The notes beneath the pieces are model-generated. The model had not been told where the DNA came from. It ran no database searches and was given only the letters and a program-made list of their open reading frames with translations. A stretch of DNA of 64,000 nt, taken from NCBI RefSeq assembly GCF_030733745.1, contig NZ_JASHIK010000001.1, positions 1 to 64,000 on the forward strand, given 5' to 3'. How positions within the stretch are numbered: the stretch's first letter is position 1; each line of letters begins with the position of its first letter. Below, one piece after another: positions 46,666-56,480 of this stretch. A program made the position numbers and the translations under genes. Source of the DNA: Stappia sp. MMSF_3263 (GTDB taxonomy: Bacteria > Pseudomonadota > Alphaproteobacteria > Rhizobiales > Stappiaceae).

Positions 46666-48075
46666 ATGTTGGCTCAACGTTTCTTCCGGATCGGCATGGC
46701 GGTCGGCCTTGTCCTTTGCGGGCTTGCCGAAACGGATGCGGCGCGTGCGGACGGCTATCCCAAGTCGCTGACGATCAGCGCCGGCGAGCGCGTCGCCGGA
46801 CGGCTGCTCAAGGTTGGCCTTGGACGCTCGGTGGTGATCAACCTCGGCGAGGAAGTGAGCGATGTGATCGTCTCAAATCCCGAGGTGGCGGACGCGGTCG
46901 TGCGCTCGTCGCGCCGTGTGTTCATTCTCGGCAACAAGGCGGGGCAGGCAAGCCTCTTCCTCTTCGGCCGGGCCGGCAACCAGATCGCCAGTTTCGACCT
47001 CGCGGTGGAGAATGACACGACGGATCTCAACACGATGATCCGCCGCTCAATTCCCAACGCCGATATCACCGCCGAATCCGTCAACGGCAACATCGTCGTG
47101 AGCGGCACGGCCTCCAGCACCGCGGATGCGCAGCGCGCCGCCGACCTTGCGGCCCGCTTCGCCAAGGTCGAGGGGGAGGCGCTGCCGGTGCTCAACATGA
47201 TTTCCGTCACCGGCAAGGATCAGGTTCACCTGAAGGTCACCGTGGCGGAGGTCGAGCGCTCGATCATCAAGCAGCTCGGGCTCAACCTGTCCGGCACGAT
47301 CGGCATCGGCAACTACAATTTCGGCTTCAACAACAGCCCGGCCTACTCGGTCAACTCCAACATTGTGGGACGCGGTTCGGGCACGGCCGGCCTGCTCGCC
47401 GGCAGCACCAACATCAACGCGGACCTGCAGGCCTTGCAGCGCGACGGCGTGATCCGGACGCTGGCCGAGCCGACGCTGACGGCGATCTCCGGCGAGAATG
47501 CAAGTTTCCTGGCCGGCGGCGAGTTCCCGATCCCGATCGCGGAAGACAACAGCAAGCTCACCGTGCAGTTCAAGAAGTTCGGTGTCGGTCTCGATTTCAC
47601 GCCGGTCGTGCTGAGCGGTGGCCGCATCTCGCTGCGCATCAAGACCGAGGTCAGCGAGATCACCCAGGAAGGCGCGGTCACCATCGGCTCGCTGACCATC
47701 CCGGCGCTGAAGGTGCGCCGGGCCGAATCGACCATCGAGCTTCCCTCGGGCGGAACGCTGGTGATGGCGGGCCTGTTGAAGGAATCCTACAAGCAGGACC
47801 TGAACGGCGTCCCCGGCCTGATGCAGGTGCCGATCCTCGGCGCGTTGTTCAAGAGCCGCGACTTCCTGCGCCAGGAGACCGAGCTCGCCGTCTTCGTCAC
47901 GCCCTACACTGTGCGTCCGGTGGCCCGCTCGGAGCTGGTGGAGCCGACCAAGAATTTCGCGCCGGCAACTGACGGCGGCACCATTTTCCTGAACCGCCTG
48001 AACCGGGTCTACAGGGTCTCCGGCGATCCCGCCGAAGGCGCCTATCACGGCCAGGTCGGCTATATCTACGAATGA
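46666..48075 (+). CDS. cpaC: Flp pilus outer-membrane secretin CpaC
   Basis: A 469-residue secretin. A signal peptide (cleaved near AARADG) is followed by the pilus N-domain (LGEEVSDVIVSNPEVADAVV), a BON-like domain (NADITAESVNGNIVVSG) and the secretin domain from about residue 200 with LAEPTLTAISGENASFLAGG and the VPILGALFKSRDF lip. It makes the outer-membrane channel for the pilus. AGGAG eight bases upstream supports the ATG at 46666 over earlier in-frame starts. It ends just before cpaD. Confidence 0.95.
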   Translation: MLAQRFFRIGMAVGLVLCGLAETDAARADGYPKSLTISAGERVAGRLLKVGLGRSVVINLGEEVSDVIVSNPEVADAVVRSSRRVFILGNKAGQASLFLFGRAGNQIASFDLAVENDTTDLNTMIRRSIPNADITAESVNGNIVVSGTASSTADAQRAADLAARFAKVEGEALPVLNMISVTGKDQVHLKVTVAEVERSIIKQLGLNLSGTIGIGNYNFGFNNSPAYSVNSNIVGRGSGTAGLLAGSTNINADLQALQRDGVIRTLAEPTLTAISGENASFLAGGEFPIPIAEDNSKLTVQFKKFGVGLDFTPVVLSGGRISLRIKTEVSEITQEGAVTIGSLTIPALKVRRAESTIELPSGGTLVMAGLLKESYKQDLNGVPGLMQVPILGALFKSRDFLRQETELAVFVTPYTVRPVARSELVEPTKNFAPATDGGTIFLNRLNRVYRVSGDPAEGAYHGQVGYIYE

Positions 48076-48086
48076 GGACCGGTCCC

Positions 48087-48851
48087 ATGCATCGTGCACC
48101 CGACAAGCGTCGCGTCGCTTCCGCCATGAAGGGCAGGACCGTTGTGCCCGCTCTTGCCATTCTCGCCGCCCTGGTCGCCGCCGGCTGCCAGACGCAGCAG
48201 CCCACCTCCGACGTCCTGGCGACCAACGATTATCGCCTGCGTCACCCGATCATTGTCGGAGAGGGTGTGAAGACGCTCGATCTGCCGGTCGGCAGTGACA
48301 TGCGTCGCCTGTCGCCGCAGCTTTCCGCGGTGGTTTCCAGCTTTGCGGCCGAGGCGCGCTCGCGCGGCGGCGGTGCGATGGAGGTCATCGTCCCGTCTGG
48401 CTCCCGCAACGAGGCTGCGGTGCATGCGGTGCTGCCGCAGATCCGCAAGGCGCTGGTTTCCGGCGGTGTTTCCCCCAAGCGCATTGCAACGCGTGGATAT
48501 CCTGTCCAGGACCCTTCGGCGGCAGCGCCCGTGCGCCTTGCCTATTCCGGGATCCAGGCCAAGGTCGGTCCCTGCGGGCAGTGGCCGGACAACATCACCG
48601 GCGGTGGAAACGGCATGCGGCACAATCCGCAGCTGAACAACACGCAGTATCACAACTTCGGTTGCGCCAGCCAGGCGAACCTCGCAGCGATCGTCGAAAA
48701 CCCGTCCGACCTTCTGTATCCGCGCGCCTCCGCGCCGGCCGACCAGATGCGCCGCGGAACGGTCTACGAAAAGTATCGCGCCGGCGAGCAGACCTCGGCC
48801 AACATCAAAGAAGGCGACGGTGCGCGGGTCTCCGACGCAGCCGGCAACTGA
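48087..48851 (+). CDS. cpaD: Flp pilus assembly lipoprotein CpaD
   Basis: A 254-residue lipoprotein. The lipobox is LVAAGCQ, after a basic n-region. The CpaD domain shows VRLAYSGIQAKVGPCGQWPDN and NFGCASQANLAAIVENPSDLLYPR, which is diagnostic. It acts with the secretin at the outer membrane. The ATG at 48087 follows GAGGA; another ATG at 48072 overlaps the cpaC stop as ATGA, and a third at 48126 would also leave the signal intact. Confidence 0.9.
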   Translation: MHRAPDKRRVASAMKGRTVVPALAILAALVAAGCQTQQPTSDVLATNDYRLRHPIIVGEGVKTLDLPVGSDMRRLSPQLSAVVSSFAAEARSRGGGAMEVIVPSGSRNEAAVHAVLPQIRKALVSGGVSPKRIATRGYPVQDPSAAAPVRLAYSGIQAKVGPCGQWPDNITGGGNGMRHNPQLNNTQYHNFGCASQANLAAIVENPSDLLYPRASAPADQMRRGTVYEKYRAGEQTSANIKEGDGARVSDAAGN

Positions 48852-48872
48852 TACCCGATAGGAGCTGGACGG

Positions 48873-50192
48873 ATGAACACGCTCGCCTATGACAGCCCGC
48901 TCGACGATGTCGAGGCATCGGATCACGTGGAGGCAGGCAGCTTCCCCACGGATGTGCCGGTCGACACGCTCGATCTGAAGTCGGTACCGCGCATCGCGAT
49001 CCAGGCATTCTGCGAAAGCGATGATGTGGCGCGCGCCATCGAGGCCGCCGCCCAGGACCGGCGCATGGCGAAGGCTCATGTCAAAGTTCATAAGGGTGGC
49101 CTTGGCGCCGCGGTCGACTTCTACGGTTCGGCGCCGACGCCGAACCTGATCATCCTGGAAAGCCGGATGGAGCAGTCGCGGCTGGTAGAGGGGCTCGACC
49201 GCCTCGCCGAGGTCTGCGATGCCGGCACCAAGGTTATGATCATCGGTCACGTCAACGACGTGAAGCTCTATCGTGACCTGATACATCGCGGCATCAGCGA
49301 CTATCTCGTCGCACCGATCAACCTGTTCCAGGTGATCAGCACCATCGGCGAGCTCTACGTGAACCCGGACGCCGAGCCGCTTGGCCGCACCATCGCATTT
49401 GTCGGTGCCAAGGGCGGCGTCGGCTCGTCGACGATCGCCCACAATGTCGCCTGGTCGATCGCGCGGGTTTATGAGAGCGACGTCGTTCTCGCGGACCTCG
49501 ACCTTGCCTTCGGTACGGCCGGTCTCGACTTCAACCAGGACCCGCTGCAAGGCGTCTTCGAGGCGGTGTCCTCACCGGAGCGTCTGGACGAGACCATGCT
49601 CGACCGGTTGCTCTCGAAATGCGCCGAACGGCTCAGCCTGCTGGCGGCGCCGGCGTCTCTGGAGCGCACATACGATCATGGGGAAACCAGTTTCGACGGG
49701 TTGCTGGACGTGATGCGCCAGGGCGCGCCGGCGGTGATCCTCGACCTGCCGCATGTATGGTCGGGCTGGGTTCGGCGCGTGCTTTCCTCGGTCGACGAGG
49801 TGGTGATTGTCGCCGAGCCGGATCTGGCCAACCTGCGCAACGCCAAGAACATGATCGACACCCTGCGCCAGCTGCGTCCGAACGACGCCGCGCCGCGCCT
49901 CGTGCTCAACCGGGTGAATGTTCCCAAGCGCCCGGAGATCAAGGCGACGGAGTTCGCCGATGCGCTGGAGCTGGTCGCGGTTGCCGCGATTCCGTTCGAC
50001 CCGCTTCTGTTCGGAACAGCCGCGAACAACGGCCAGATGATTGGCGAGCAGGACGAGAAACATCCCACGTCCGACGTCTTCGGCCAGATTTCGCAGGTCG
50101 TGACCGGCAAGGGCGAGGTGACCAAGCCCAAGGGGCTTGCGCTTGGCAAGCTGATGAACCGTTTCCTGAAGAAGGGCAATGCGGGCGGCTAG
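48873..50192 (+). CDS. cpaE: Flp pilus assembly ATPase-like protein CpaE/TadZ
   Basis: A 439-residue pilus localisation protein. The N-terminal receiver-like domain (about residues 30-150) has LIILESRME where a phospho-Asp would be, so it is not phosphorylated, as is usual in CpaE. The C-terminal MinD/ParA-type domain begins with FVGAKGGVGSSTIAHN (deviant Walker A) and has VVLADLDLAFGTAGLDFN. It directs the machine to its site in the cell. A 21-base gap follows cpaD with GGAGC before the ATG. Confidence 0.93.
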   Translation: MNTLAYDSPLDDVEASDHVEAGSFPTDVPVDTLDLKSVPRIAIQAFCESDDVARAIEAAAQDRRMAKAHVKVHKGGLGAAVDFYGSAPTPNLIILESRMEQSRLVEGLDRLAEVCDAGTKVMIIGHVNDVKLYRDLIHRGISDYLVAPINLFQVISTIGELYVNPDAEPLGRTIAFVGAKGGVGSSTIAHNVAWSIARVYESDVVLADLDLAFGTAGLDFNQDPLQGVFEAVSSPERLDETMLDRLLSKCAERLSLLAAPASLERTYDHGETSFDGLLDVMRQGAPAVILDLPHVWSGWVRRVLSSVDEVVIVAEPDLANLRNAKNMIDTLRQLRPNDAAPRLVLNRVNVPKRPEIKATEFADALELVAVAAIPFDPLLFGTAANNGQMIGEQDEKHPTSDVFGQISQVVTGKGEVTKPKGLALGKLMNRFLKKGNAGG

Positions 50193-50239
50193 ATCCGCCC
50201 CCTATCCGGTCTTCGAGACGCAGTTGAGAGCAGGTGATT

Positions 50240-51772
50240 ATGTTCGGTCGACGTGGCGCAACAACAGGAACACCGATTTCCCAGCCCAGGGCGCCGGCGC
50301 CGGGGACCGCGCCGCTTTCGCCCGCGCCTCCGCCCCCCGTGTCCGAGCCGGCACCCGCCGTCTCGTCGGCGCCGCCTGTGATGCGCGACGAACCGGCTCC
50401 TGCAGCACCCGCGGTGGCGGTGAAAAAGGCCGCGCCGCCGCCCCCGCCGCCGCCCGAGCCCAAGGCACCGAACCGCTCGGAAGGCTACTACGCGACCAAA
50501 GCCTCGATCTTCAACGCGCTGGTCGAGGCGATCGACTTGTCGATGCTGACGAGGCTGTCGGCGGAGGACGCACGCGAGGAAATCCGCGACGTCGTCAACG
50601 ACATCATTGCGCTGAAGAACGTGGTGATGTCGATCTCCGAGCAGGAAGACCTGCTGGAAGATATCTGCAACGACGTGCTCGGCTATGGTCCGCTGGAGCC
50701 GCTTCTGGCCCGCGACGACATCGCCGACATCATGGTGAACGGCGCCAGCACGGTCTATATCGAGACCCAGGGCAAGATGCAGCAGACCGGTGTCCGGTTC
50801 CGCGACAACAAGCAGCTGATGAACATCTGCCAGCGGATCGTCAGCCAGGTCGGCCGCCGCGTCGACGAATCGAGCCCGATTTGCGATGCCCGCCTCGCCG
50901 ACGGTTCGCGTGTCAACGTCATCGCCCCGCCGCTGGCGATCGATGGCCCGACCCTCACCATTCGTAAATTCAAGAAGGACAAGCTCACGCTCAAGCAGCT
51001 TGTCCAGTACAGTTCGATTTCTCCCGAAGGGGCGACCGTTCTGGAGATCATCGGCCGCAGTCGATGCAACGTGCTGATCTCGGGCGGCACCGGTTCGGGC
51101 AAGACGACGTTGCTCAATTGCCTGACGGCCTATATCGACTCCACCGAGCGCATCATCACCTGTGAGGACGCGGCCGAACTGCAGCTGCAGCAGCCGCATG
51201 TGGTGCGCCTGGAAACCCGCCCGCCCAACCTTGAGGGCGAGGGCGAGGTGACCATGCGCGATCTGGTCAAGAACTGCCTTCGTATGCGTCCTGAACGCAT
51301 CATCGTCGGCGAGGTCCGCGGACCCGAGGCCTTCGATCTGCTGCAGGCGATGAACACCGGCCACGACGGTTCGATGGGCACACTGCACGCCAACAGCCCG
51401 CGCGAGGCGCTCTCGCGTCTGGAATCGATGATCACAATGGGTGGCTTCACGCTGCCTTCCAAGACCTTGCGCGAGATGATCGTCTCCTCGATCGACGTCA
51501 TCGTCCAGGCGCAGCGCCTGCGCGACGGTTCCCGCCGCATCACCCACGTGTCCGAGGTGATGGGCATGGAAGGCGACGTCATCATCACGCAGGACGTGTT
51601 CCTCTATGACATTCTCGGCGAGGATGCCAACGGCAAGCTGATCGGCCGCCATCGTTCGACCGGCATCGGCCGGCCGAAATTCTGGGAAAAGGCCCGCTAT
51701 TTCGGCGAGGAGCAGCGCCTGGCCGCAGCCCTCGACGCGGCCGAAGTCGTGGAGAACGACCATCGTGGCTGA
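50240..51772 (+). CDS. cpaF: Flp pilus secretion ATPase CpaF/TadA
   Basis: A 510-residue hexameric motor ATPase of the VirB11/PulE group. A Pro/Ala-rich N-terminal region (about residues 10-75) is followed by the N-domain and the ATPase core: Walker A GGTGSGKTTLLN (K288), the Asp-box with EDAAELQLQQPHVVRLE, Walker B MRPERIIVGEVRGPEA and the His-box GHDGSMGTLHAN. It powers pilus extension, and in Tad systems probably retraction too. GTG at 50234 is an alternative start. Overlaps tadB by eight bases. Confidence 0.95.
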   Translation: MFGRRGATTGTPISQPRAPAPGTAPLSPAPPPPVSEPAPAVSSAPPVMRDEPAPAAPAVAVKKAAPPPPPPPEPKAPNRSEGYYATKASIFNALVEAIDLSMLTRLSAEDAREEIRDVVNDIIALKNVVMSISEQEDLLEDICNDVLGYGPLEPLLARDDIADIMVNGASTVYIETQGKMQQTGVRFRDNKQLMNICQRIVSQVGRRVDESSPICDARLADGSRVNVIAPPLAIDGPTLTIRKFKKDKLTLKQLVQYSSISPEGATVLEIIGRSRCNVLISGGTGSGKTTLLNCLTAYIDSTERIITCEDAAELQLQQPHVVRLETRPPNLEGEGEVTMRDLVKNCLRMRPERIIVGEVRGPEAFDLLQAMNTGHDGSMGTLHANSPREALSRLESMITMGGFTLPSKTLREMIVSSIDVIVQAQRLRDGSRRITHVSEVMGMEGDVIITQDVFLYDILGEDANGKLIGRHRSTGIGRPKFWEKARYFGEEQRLAAALDAAEVVENDHRG

Positions 51773-52784
51773 CCTCCAGGCCTTCCTCACCCCCCAGGTC
51801 ACCACCATCGCCGTGGCGCTGCTGGCCGCCTTTTCCATCGGCGGCATCATCTACGCGATCTTCGAACCGACCCTGAGCGGTCGCAAGGCGCGCGAAAAGC
51901 GGATGCAGTCCGTCTCCTCGCGCAGCGCCACCATTGATGCGGCCCGCCGCGCCAAGGATGGCGACCGCCGGCGTAAGTCGGTGCAGGACCAGCTCAAGGA
52001 ATTCGAGAGCCGCGAGAAGAAGAAGGCGCAGAAAGCAGCGCGCCTCAGTCTCGAGGAACGCATCGACCAGGCCGGCCTGAGCTGGTCAAGGACGACGTTT
52101 TTCGTGTTTTCCGGTATCTGTGCGGTTGTCCTGATGCTGGTCGGCGTGTTCGCCACCGGGTCCCTGTACCTGACGGCCGGGCTCGGTTTCGTCGGGGCGC
52201 TCGGCGTGCCGCGCTTCTATCTCTCGCGCCGCCGCAAGAAGCGCGTCAACGCCTTTCTCAACGAGTTGCCGAACGCCGTCGACGTCGTCGTGCGTGGCAC
52301 CAAGGCGGGTCTGCCGCTGGGCGAGTGCATCCAGATTGTCTCGGCCGAGGCGCGCGAGCCGATCCGCACGGAGTTCAAGCGCATCGTCGAGGCGCAGACC
52401 ATGGGCATCACGCTGGCTGAGGCGGTGTCCAAGCTGCCGGCCCGCATGCCGGTTGCCGAGGCGAATTTCTTCGCCATCGTCATCATGATCCAGTCGCAAT
52501 CGGGCGGCTCGCTGTCCGAGGCGCTGGGCAACCTGTCGAAAGTGCTGCGCGAGCGCAAGGCGATGAAGGGAAAGATCGTGGCGATGAGCCAGGAGGCCAA
52601 GTCCTCCGCCGCCATCATCGGGTCCTTGCCCTTCCTCGTGATCGGAGCACTGTCGGTATTGAGCCCGTCCTACATGATGGTTCTATTCACCGACCCGGCC
52701 GGCAAGATCATCGTCGGCGCGAGCGTGATCTGGATGATGCTCGGCCTGTTCATCATGAAGAAGATGATCAACTTCGATTTCTGA
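51765..52784 (+). CDS. tadB: Flp pilus inner-membrane platform protein TadB
   Basis: A 339-residue platform protein with a hydrophobic N-terminal helix, a charged cytoplasmic segment (residues 40-95, Arg/Lys-rich), two helices, the T2SSF domain with LPNAVDVVVRGTKAGLPLGECI and two C-terminal helices. The start is a GTG inside the end of cpaF, with GGAG upstream; the eight-base overlap implies coupled translation. It pairs with TadC. Confidence 0.93.
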   Translation: MADLQAFLTPQVTTIAVALLAAFSIGGIIYAIFEPTLSGRKAREKRMQSVSSRSATIDAARRAKDGDRRRKSVQDQLKEFESREKKKAQKAARLSLEERIDQAGLSWSRTTFFVFSGICAVVLMLVGVFATGSLYLTAGLGFVGALGVPRFYLSRRRKKRVNAFLNELPNAVDVVVRGTKAGLPLGECIQIVSAEAREPIRTEFKRIVEAQTMGITLAEAVSKLPARMPVAEANFFAIVIMIQSQSGGSLSEALGNLSKVLRERKAMKGKIVAMSQEAKSSAAIIGSLPFLVIGALSVLSPSYMMVLFTDPAGKIIVGASVIWMMLGLFIMKKMINFDF

Positions 52785-52820
52785 TCGCGCGGGCGGCAGT
52801 CAACCGAACGGACCACGACC

Positions 52821-53801
52821 ATGGGTTTCGACTTCTCCAATCTTCTCTCCCAGCAGATGATCATTGCCGTCCTGACCACGGTGGCGATCGCCGGCACGCT
52901 CTACTCGATCGTCGTGCCGCTGTTTGAAGGCGACAAGCTGAAGGGACGGATGAAGTCCGTGGCGCTGGAGCGCGACCAGATGCGCGCTCGCGAGCGCGCC
53001 CGCATGGTCGACGACAAGAACAATGCACGCATGTCCCTGCGCAACAAGCCGAAGAAGCAGATGCAGAGCATCGTCGACCGGCTCAACCTGAAGAACCTCC
53101 TGTCCGACGAAGGCACCAAGAAGCGCCTGGTCATGGCCGGCTATCGTGGTACGAAGCCGCTCTACACCTACCTCTTCGCCCGCATGGTGATGCCCGTCAT
53201 CATGTTCTTTTTCTCGCTGTTCTACGTGTTCGCCGTGCTGCAGCTCGAGCAGCCGGCGATGGTCAAGATCTTCATTGCCTGTGCGGTGGCCTTCATCGGT
53301 TTCTATGCGCCCGATCTCTTCTTGAAGAACAAGATCCAGAAACGTCAGGTGTCGATCAACCGTGCCTGGCCGGATGCGCTCGACCTGATGCTGATCTGCG
53401 TGGAATCGGGCATGTCGGTCGAGGTCGCCTTCCGCAAGGTGTCCGAGGAGATCGGCATCCAGTCGATACCGCTGGCTGAAGAACTGACGCTGACCAACGC
53501 CGAGCTCTCCTATCTTGGCGACCGCCGCATGGCGTTCGAGAATATCGCCAACCGTACGGGCCTGGAAGGGGTGAAGAACGTCAGTCTTGCGCTGATCCAG
53601 GCCGAGCGCTACGGCACGCCTGTCTCGACCGCACTGCGCGTCATGGCCGATGAAAACCGCATGCAGCGCATGCAGGCGGCCGAGAAGAAGGCCGCCGCAC
53701 TGCCGCCGAAGCTCACAGTGCCGATGATCGTCTTCTTCCTGCCGGTGCTGCTCGCCGTCATCATCGGTCCGGCGATCATCCAGGCGATTGCCACCTTCTG
53801 A
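52821..53801 (+). CDS. tadC: Flp pilus inner-membrane platform protein TadC
   Basis: A 326-residue T2SSF-domain protein, the partner of TadB. It has an N-terminal helix (MIIAVLTTVAIAGTLYSIVV), a basic linker, two helices near residues 115-165 and a T2SSF segment with WPDALDLMLICVESGMSVEVA and a final helix (VPMIVFFLPVLLAVIIGPAII). It is the last gene of the plus-strand pilus operon, closed by a strong terminator. Confidence 0.93.
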   Translation: MGFDFSNLLSQQMIIAVLTTVAIAGTLYSIVVPLFEGDKLKGRMKSVALERDQMRARERARMVDDKNNARMSLRNKPKKQMQSIVDRLNLKNLLSDEGTKKRLVMAGYRGTKPLYTYLFARMVMPVIMFFFSLFYVFAVLQLEQPAMVKIFIACAVAFIGFYAPDLFLKNKIQKRQVSINRAWPDALDLMLICVESGMSVEVAFRKVSEEIGIQSIPLAEELTLTNAELSYLGDRRMAFENIANRTGLEGVKNVSLALIQAERYGTPVSTALRVMADENRMQRMQAAEKKAAALPPKLTVPMIVFFLPVLLAVIIGPAIIQAIATF

Positions 53802-53861
53802 AACCGGCGGGGCAGGGCGAATGTCCGGCAGGCCGTGAGCAAGGCCCTGGCATGAAGTTCC

Positions 53862-53905
53862 GAACGCAAGAGGCCGCCGGGTTTTCCCGGCGGCCTCTTG
53901 CGTTC
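53862..53905. terminator. strong bidirectional terminator between tadC and tadD
   Basis: Perfect 20-bp inverted repeat (arms 53862-53881 and 53886-53905) with a TTTT loop, GC-rich in its centre. It lies between convergent genes and should stop both transcripts. Confidence 0.85.
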
Positions 53906-53960
53906 GTGTCGTCTTTCCTGCCTCGACGCGCCGCCGGGCAGGCCCTTTGCTTCGGCCCGA

Positions 53961-54782
53961 TCAGCCTCCGCGCTTCTTCTTCTTGTCGGCGGCGGAGATT
54001 TCCGCCCATGAGTTGCGCTGCGCCAGCATCGACTTCAGATAGGCGATGTTCTGGTTGGCCTGCTGCGGGTCGATCTCGGAACGGGCCACGTCTTCCGCTT
54101 CCTGGAAGCGGCCCTGCAGGCCGATCGCGAGGGCGAGGTTCTGCCGGATCCGGCTGTCCGCCTTGGGGCTGGTGGAGGCGGCCTTCAGGATCTTCTCCGC
54201 TTCCTTCACCTCACCCGCGAGCAGGTGCGACATGGCGAGGTTGTTGAGCAGGCTCGGTTCGCCGGGAGCGATTTTCAGGGCCTGATTGTACAACTCGCGC
54301 GCCGTCTTGGTCTCGCCCATCTGGTCATGGATTGCAGCCGCCGCCGACATCAGCCGCCAGTCGGGCCGGGTCGGGGTCTGCGCGCCGTTGATGACCTGCA
54401 GCGCCTCGGGAAGGCGACCATTCATGGCCAGCACCTTGCCGTATGCAGCAGCGATGTCGCGGTCGTTCTGATGGGCGATCACCGCCTTGCGCAGCACCGC
54501 CTCGGCCTGGTCGACCTGGCCGTTGCGGCGTAAGGCGGCCGCGTAGTTGAGAATGTTCTCGCGATCCTTCGGCGCCCGCTCATATGCCTGGCCCCAGTAG
54601 CCGACAGCCTGGGTCGCGGTGCTGGAGCCGGGTGCGGCGTATCCCTGGGTGGCGCTTGAGTGTGTGCCGACATTGCGCTTCGAGGAGGCGCAGCCGGTAA
54701 GGGCGACAAGCGCGGCGACAGAGACCGCGAGCATCAGGCGGGTAGCGACGGTACGTGGCGAACTTTGGCGCGTGGCGGGCAT
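53961..54782 (-). CDS. tadD: Flp pilus assembly TPR lipoprotein TadD
   Basis: A 273-residue lipoprotein with lipobox ALTGCAS and about five tetratricopeptide repeats (first near RENILNYAAALRRNGQVDQAE, last near DSRIRQNLALAIGLQGRFQEAE, both split). The C-terminus is lysine-rich. It assists secretin assembly at the outer membrane. GAGGAG lies ten bases before the ATG at 54782; a longer frame from 54836 is less likely. It runs convergent to tadC rather than after it. Confidence 0.9.
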   Translation of the reverse strand: MPATRQSSPRTVATRLMLAVSVAALVALTGCASSKRNVGTHSSATQGYAAPGSSTATQAVGYWGQAYERAPKDRENILNYAAALRRNGQVDQAEAVLRKAVIAHQNDRDIAAAYGKVLAMNGRLPEALQVINGAQTPTRPDWRLMSAAAAIHDQMGETKTARELYNQALKIAPGEPSLLNNLAMSHLLAGEVKEAEKILKAASTSPKADSRIRQNLALAIGLQGRFQEAEDVARSEIDPQQANQNIAYLKSMLAQRNSWAEISAADKKKKRGG

Positions 54783-54975
54783 GGTGCCGGGCTCCTCAAC
54801 GCGAAACGGGACTTGCAAATTGCGCTGTCCCATCAATACGTCGTTAACCCTAATGCTTCGTTAAGCGGGCACGGATGACAGCGCTCGCGCGGGGTGGGCG
54901 GCCGATTGCCGCGCTCTCGCCTTCATGCTTAAACGGAACACCTTGTTCCTTCCCGCCTTGTCAGGATGCCCGCCC

Positions 54976-56364
54976 ATGCGTTCCTCGCTGATTGCCTTCG
55001 ATCCCGCTTCCACGGCCGTTCCCGTCCATCCCGTTGACAAGGAGGGCGCGGCCGCCCTGCTGCCCTCGTTCGGCGAGGCGGCGCGCGTCTATGCCGAGGC
55101 GAGCGGCTTCGAGGGAACTTCCGGTCAACTGCTGCTCGTACCGGATGCGGGAGGGGCGCCGGCCGTGGCGCTTTTCGGCGTGGCGAAGGATGCCTCGCCT
55201 CTCGCCCTCGGCGATCTCGCCCGCAAGCTGCCTGGCGGCGACTACCGGCTGGTCTGCGCGCCCGAGGAGCAGCACGATGCGGCACTCGGCTTCGCGCTTT
55301 CCTCCTACCGTTTCGAGCGCTACCGCAAGCCTTCCGACAAGCCGCGCCCGCGCCTGATGGTGGGCGAGGGCGTCGATCTGGAAAGGCTCGGGCATGTTCT
55401 CGACGGCGTTGGCCTTGCGCGCGACCTCGTCAACACGCCAGCGAGCGATCTCGGTCCGGCGGAACTGGCCGATGCGGCACTGAAGCTCTTTGCCGGTCAC
55501 GGCGGCCGGGTGCGCGTCATCGAGGGCGATGCGCTTCTCGACGAGGGCTTTCCGATGGTGCATGCCGTCGGGCGGGCAAGCGATCGCGCTCCCCGGCTTG
55601 TCGATGCGCTCTGGGGTGAGGAGAGTCATCCGAAGGTGACGTTGGTCGGCAAGGGTGTCGTCTTCGACACCGGAGGGCTCGACATCAAGCCGTCGAGCGG
55701 AATGGCCTTGATGAAAAAGGACATGGGCGGGGCGGCAAGTGTCTTGGCGCTTGCCTCCATGATCATGGCGGCCGGGCTGCCGGTGCGCCTCAGGGTGATC
55801 ATCCCGGCAGTGGAGAACGCCATTTCCGGTTCCGCCTTCCGGCCGGGCGACATCCTGGCAAGCCGCAAGGGTATCAGCGTGGAGATCGGCAACACCGATG
55901 CAGAAGGGCGACTCATCCTTGCCGACGCGCTGGCGCTTGCCGACGAGGAGGCTCCCGACCTCATCGTTGACATGGCAACGCTGACGGGGGCTGCCCGCGT
56001 CGCGCTGGGGCCGGACCTGCCGCCCTACTACACCGATGACGAGGATTTTGCCGCGGACCTTGCGCATCATGCGACGGCGACCCGCGACCCTCTCTGGCGG
56101 ATGCCCTTGTGGCGGCCTTACGAGAGCTATCTCGACAGCCGGATTGCCGATATCAACCACATCAACACCAGCGGCGCGGGCTTCGCCGGCTCGATCACCG
56201 CCGCGCTGTTCCTCTCCCGCTTTGTCGAGAAGGCGGCCACATGGGTGCATTTCGACATCTATGGATGGAACCCGGCCGATCGCCCGGCGCGTCCCCAGGG
56301 CGGCGAGGCGCAGGGTGCCCGCGCCTTGTTCGATCTTCTCGCCAAACGCTACCCGGGTCCCTGA
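54976..56364 (+). CDS. leucyl aminopeptidase family protein (M17)
   Basis: A 462-residue cytosolic dimetal aminopeptidase. The metal and active-site motifs are FDTGGLDIKPSSGMALMKKDMGG (split), the signature NTDAEGRLILADAL and a C-terminal HFDIYGW. The N-terminal third is divergent, as in the PepB-like branch common in alphaproteobacteria rather than PepA. It is divergent from tadD. The start at 54976 (MRSSLIAFDP) follows AGGAT; an upstream ATG at 54925 would add 17 residues. Confidence 0.92.
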   Translation: MRSSLIAFDPASTAVPVHPVDKEGAAALLPSFGEAARVYAEASGFEGTSGQLLLVPDAGGAPAVALFGVAKDASPLALGDLARKLPGGDYRLVCAPEEQHDAALGFALSSYRFERYRKPSDKPRPRLMVGEGVDLERLGHVLDGVGLARDLVNTPASDLGPAELADAALKLFAGHGGRVRVIEGDALLDEGFPMVHAVGRASDRAPRLVDALWGEESHPKVTLVGKGVVFDTGGLDIKPSSGMALMKKDMGGAASVLALASMIMAAGLPVRLRVIIPAVENAISGSAFRPGDILASRKGISVEIGNTDAEGRLILADALALADEEAPDLIVDMATLTGAARVALGPDLPPYYTDDEDFAADLAHHATATRDPLWRMPLWRPYESYLDSRIADINHINTSGAGFAGSITAALFLSRFVEKAATWVHFDIYGWNPADRPARPQGGEAQGARALFDLLAKRYPGP

Positions 56365-56480
56365 ATGTCGTTGCGTTGCCGGATTGTTTCGCCGTTTTTC
56401 TAACGGAACCGAAATGAATTGCCGGTCATGATGCACGGGGAAGCGGCCAGCGGGCCGCGCGTTCAGGTGAAGGTGAGGGG

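Noticed and set aside
50240-51772. Pro/Ala-rich N-terminus of CpaF as a possible frameshift or fusion
   Set aside because: Such a low-complexity leader is common in alphaproteobacterial CpaF proteins and the frame is uninterrupted.
54961-56436. 491-residue minus-strand frame opposite the aminopeptidase
   Set aside because: Antisense shadow; low-complexity, Arg/His/Gly-rich sequence.
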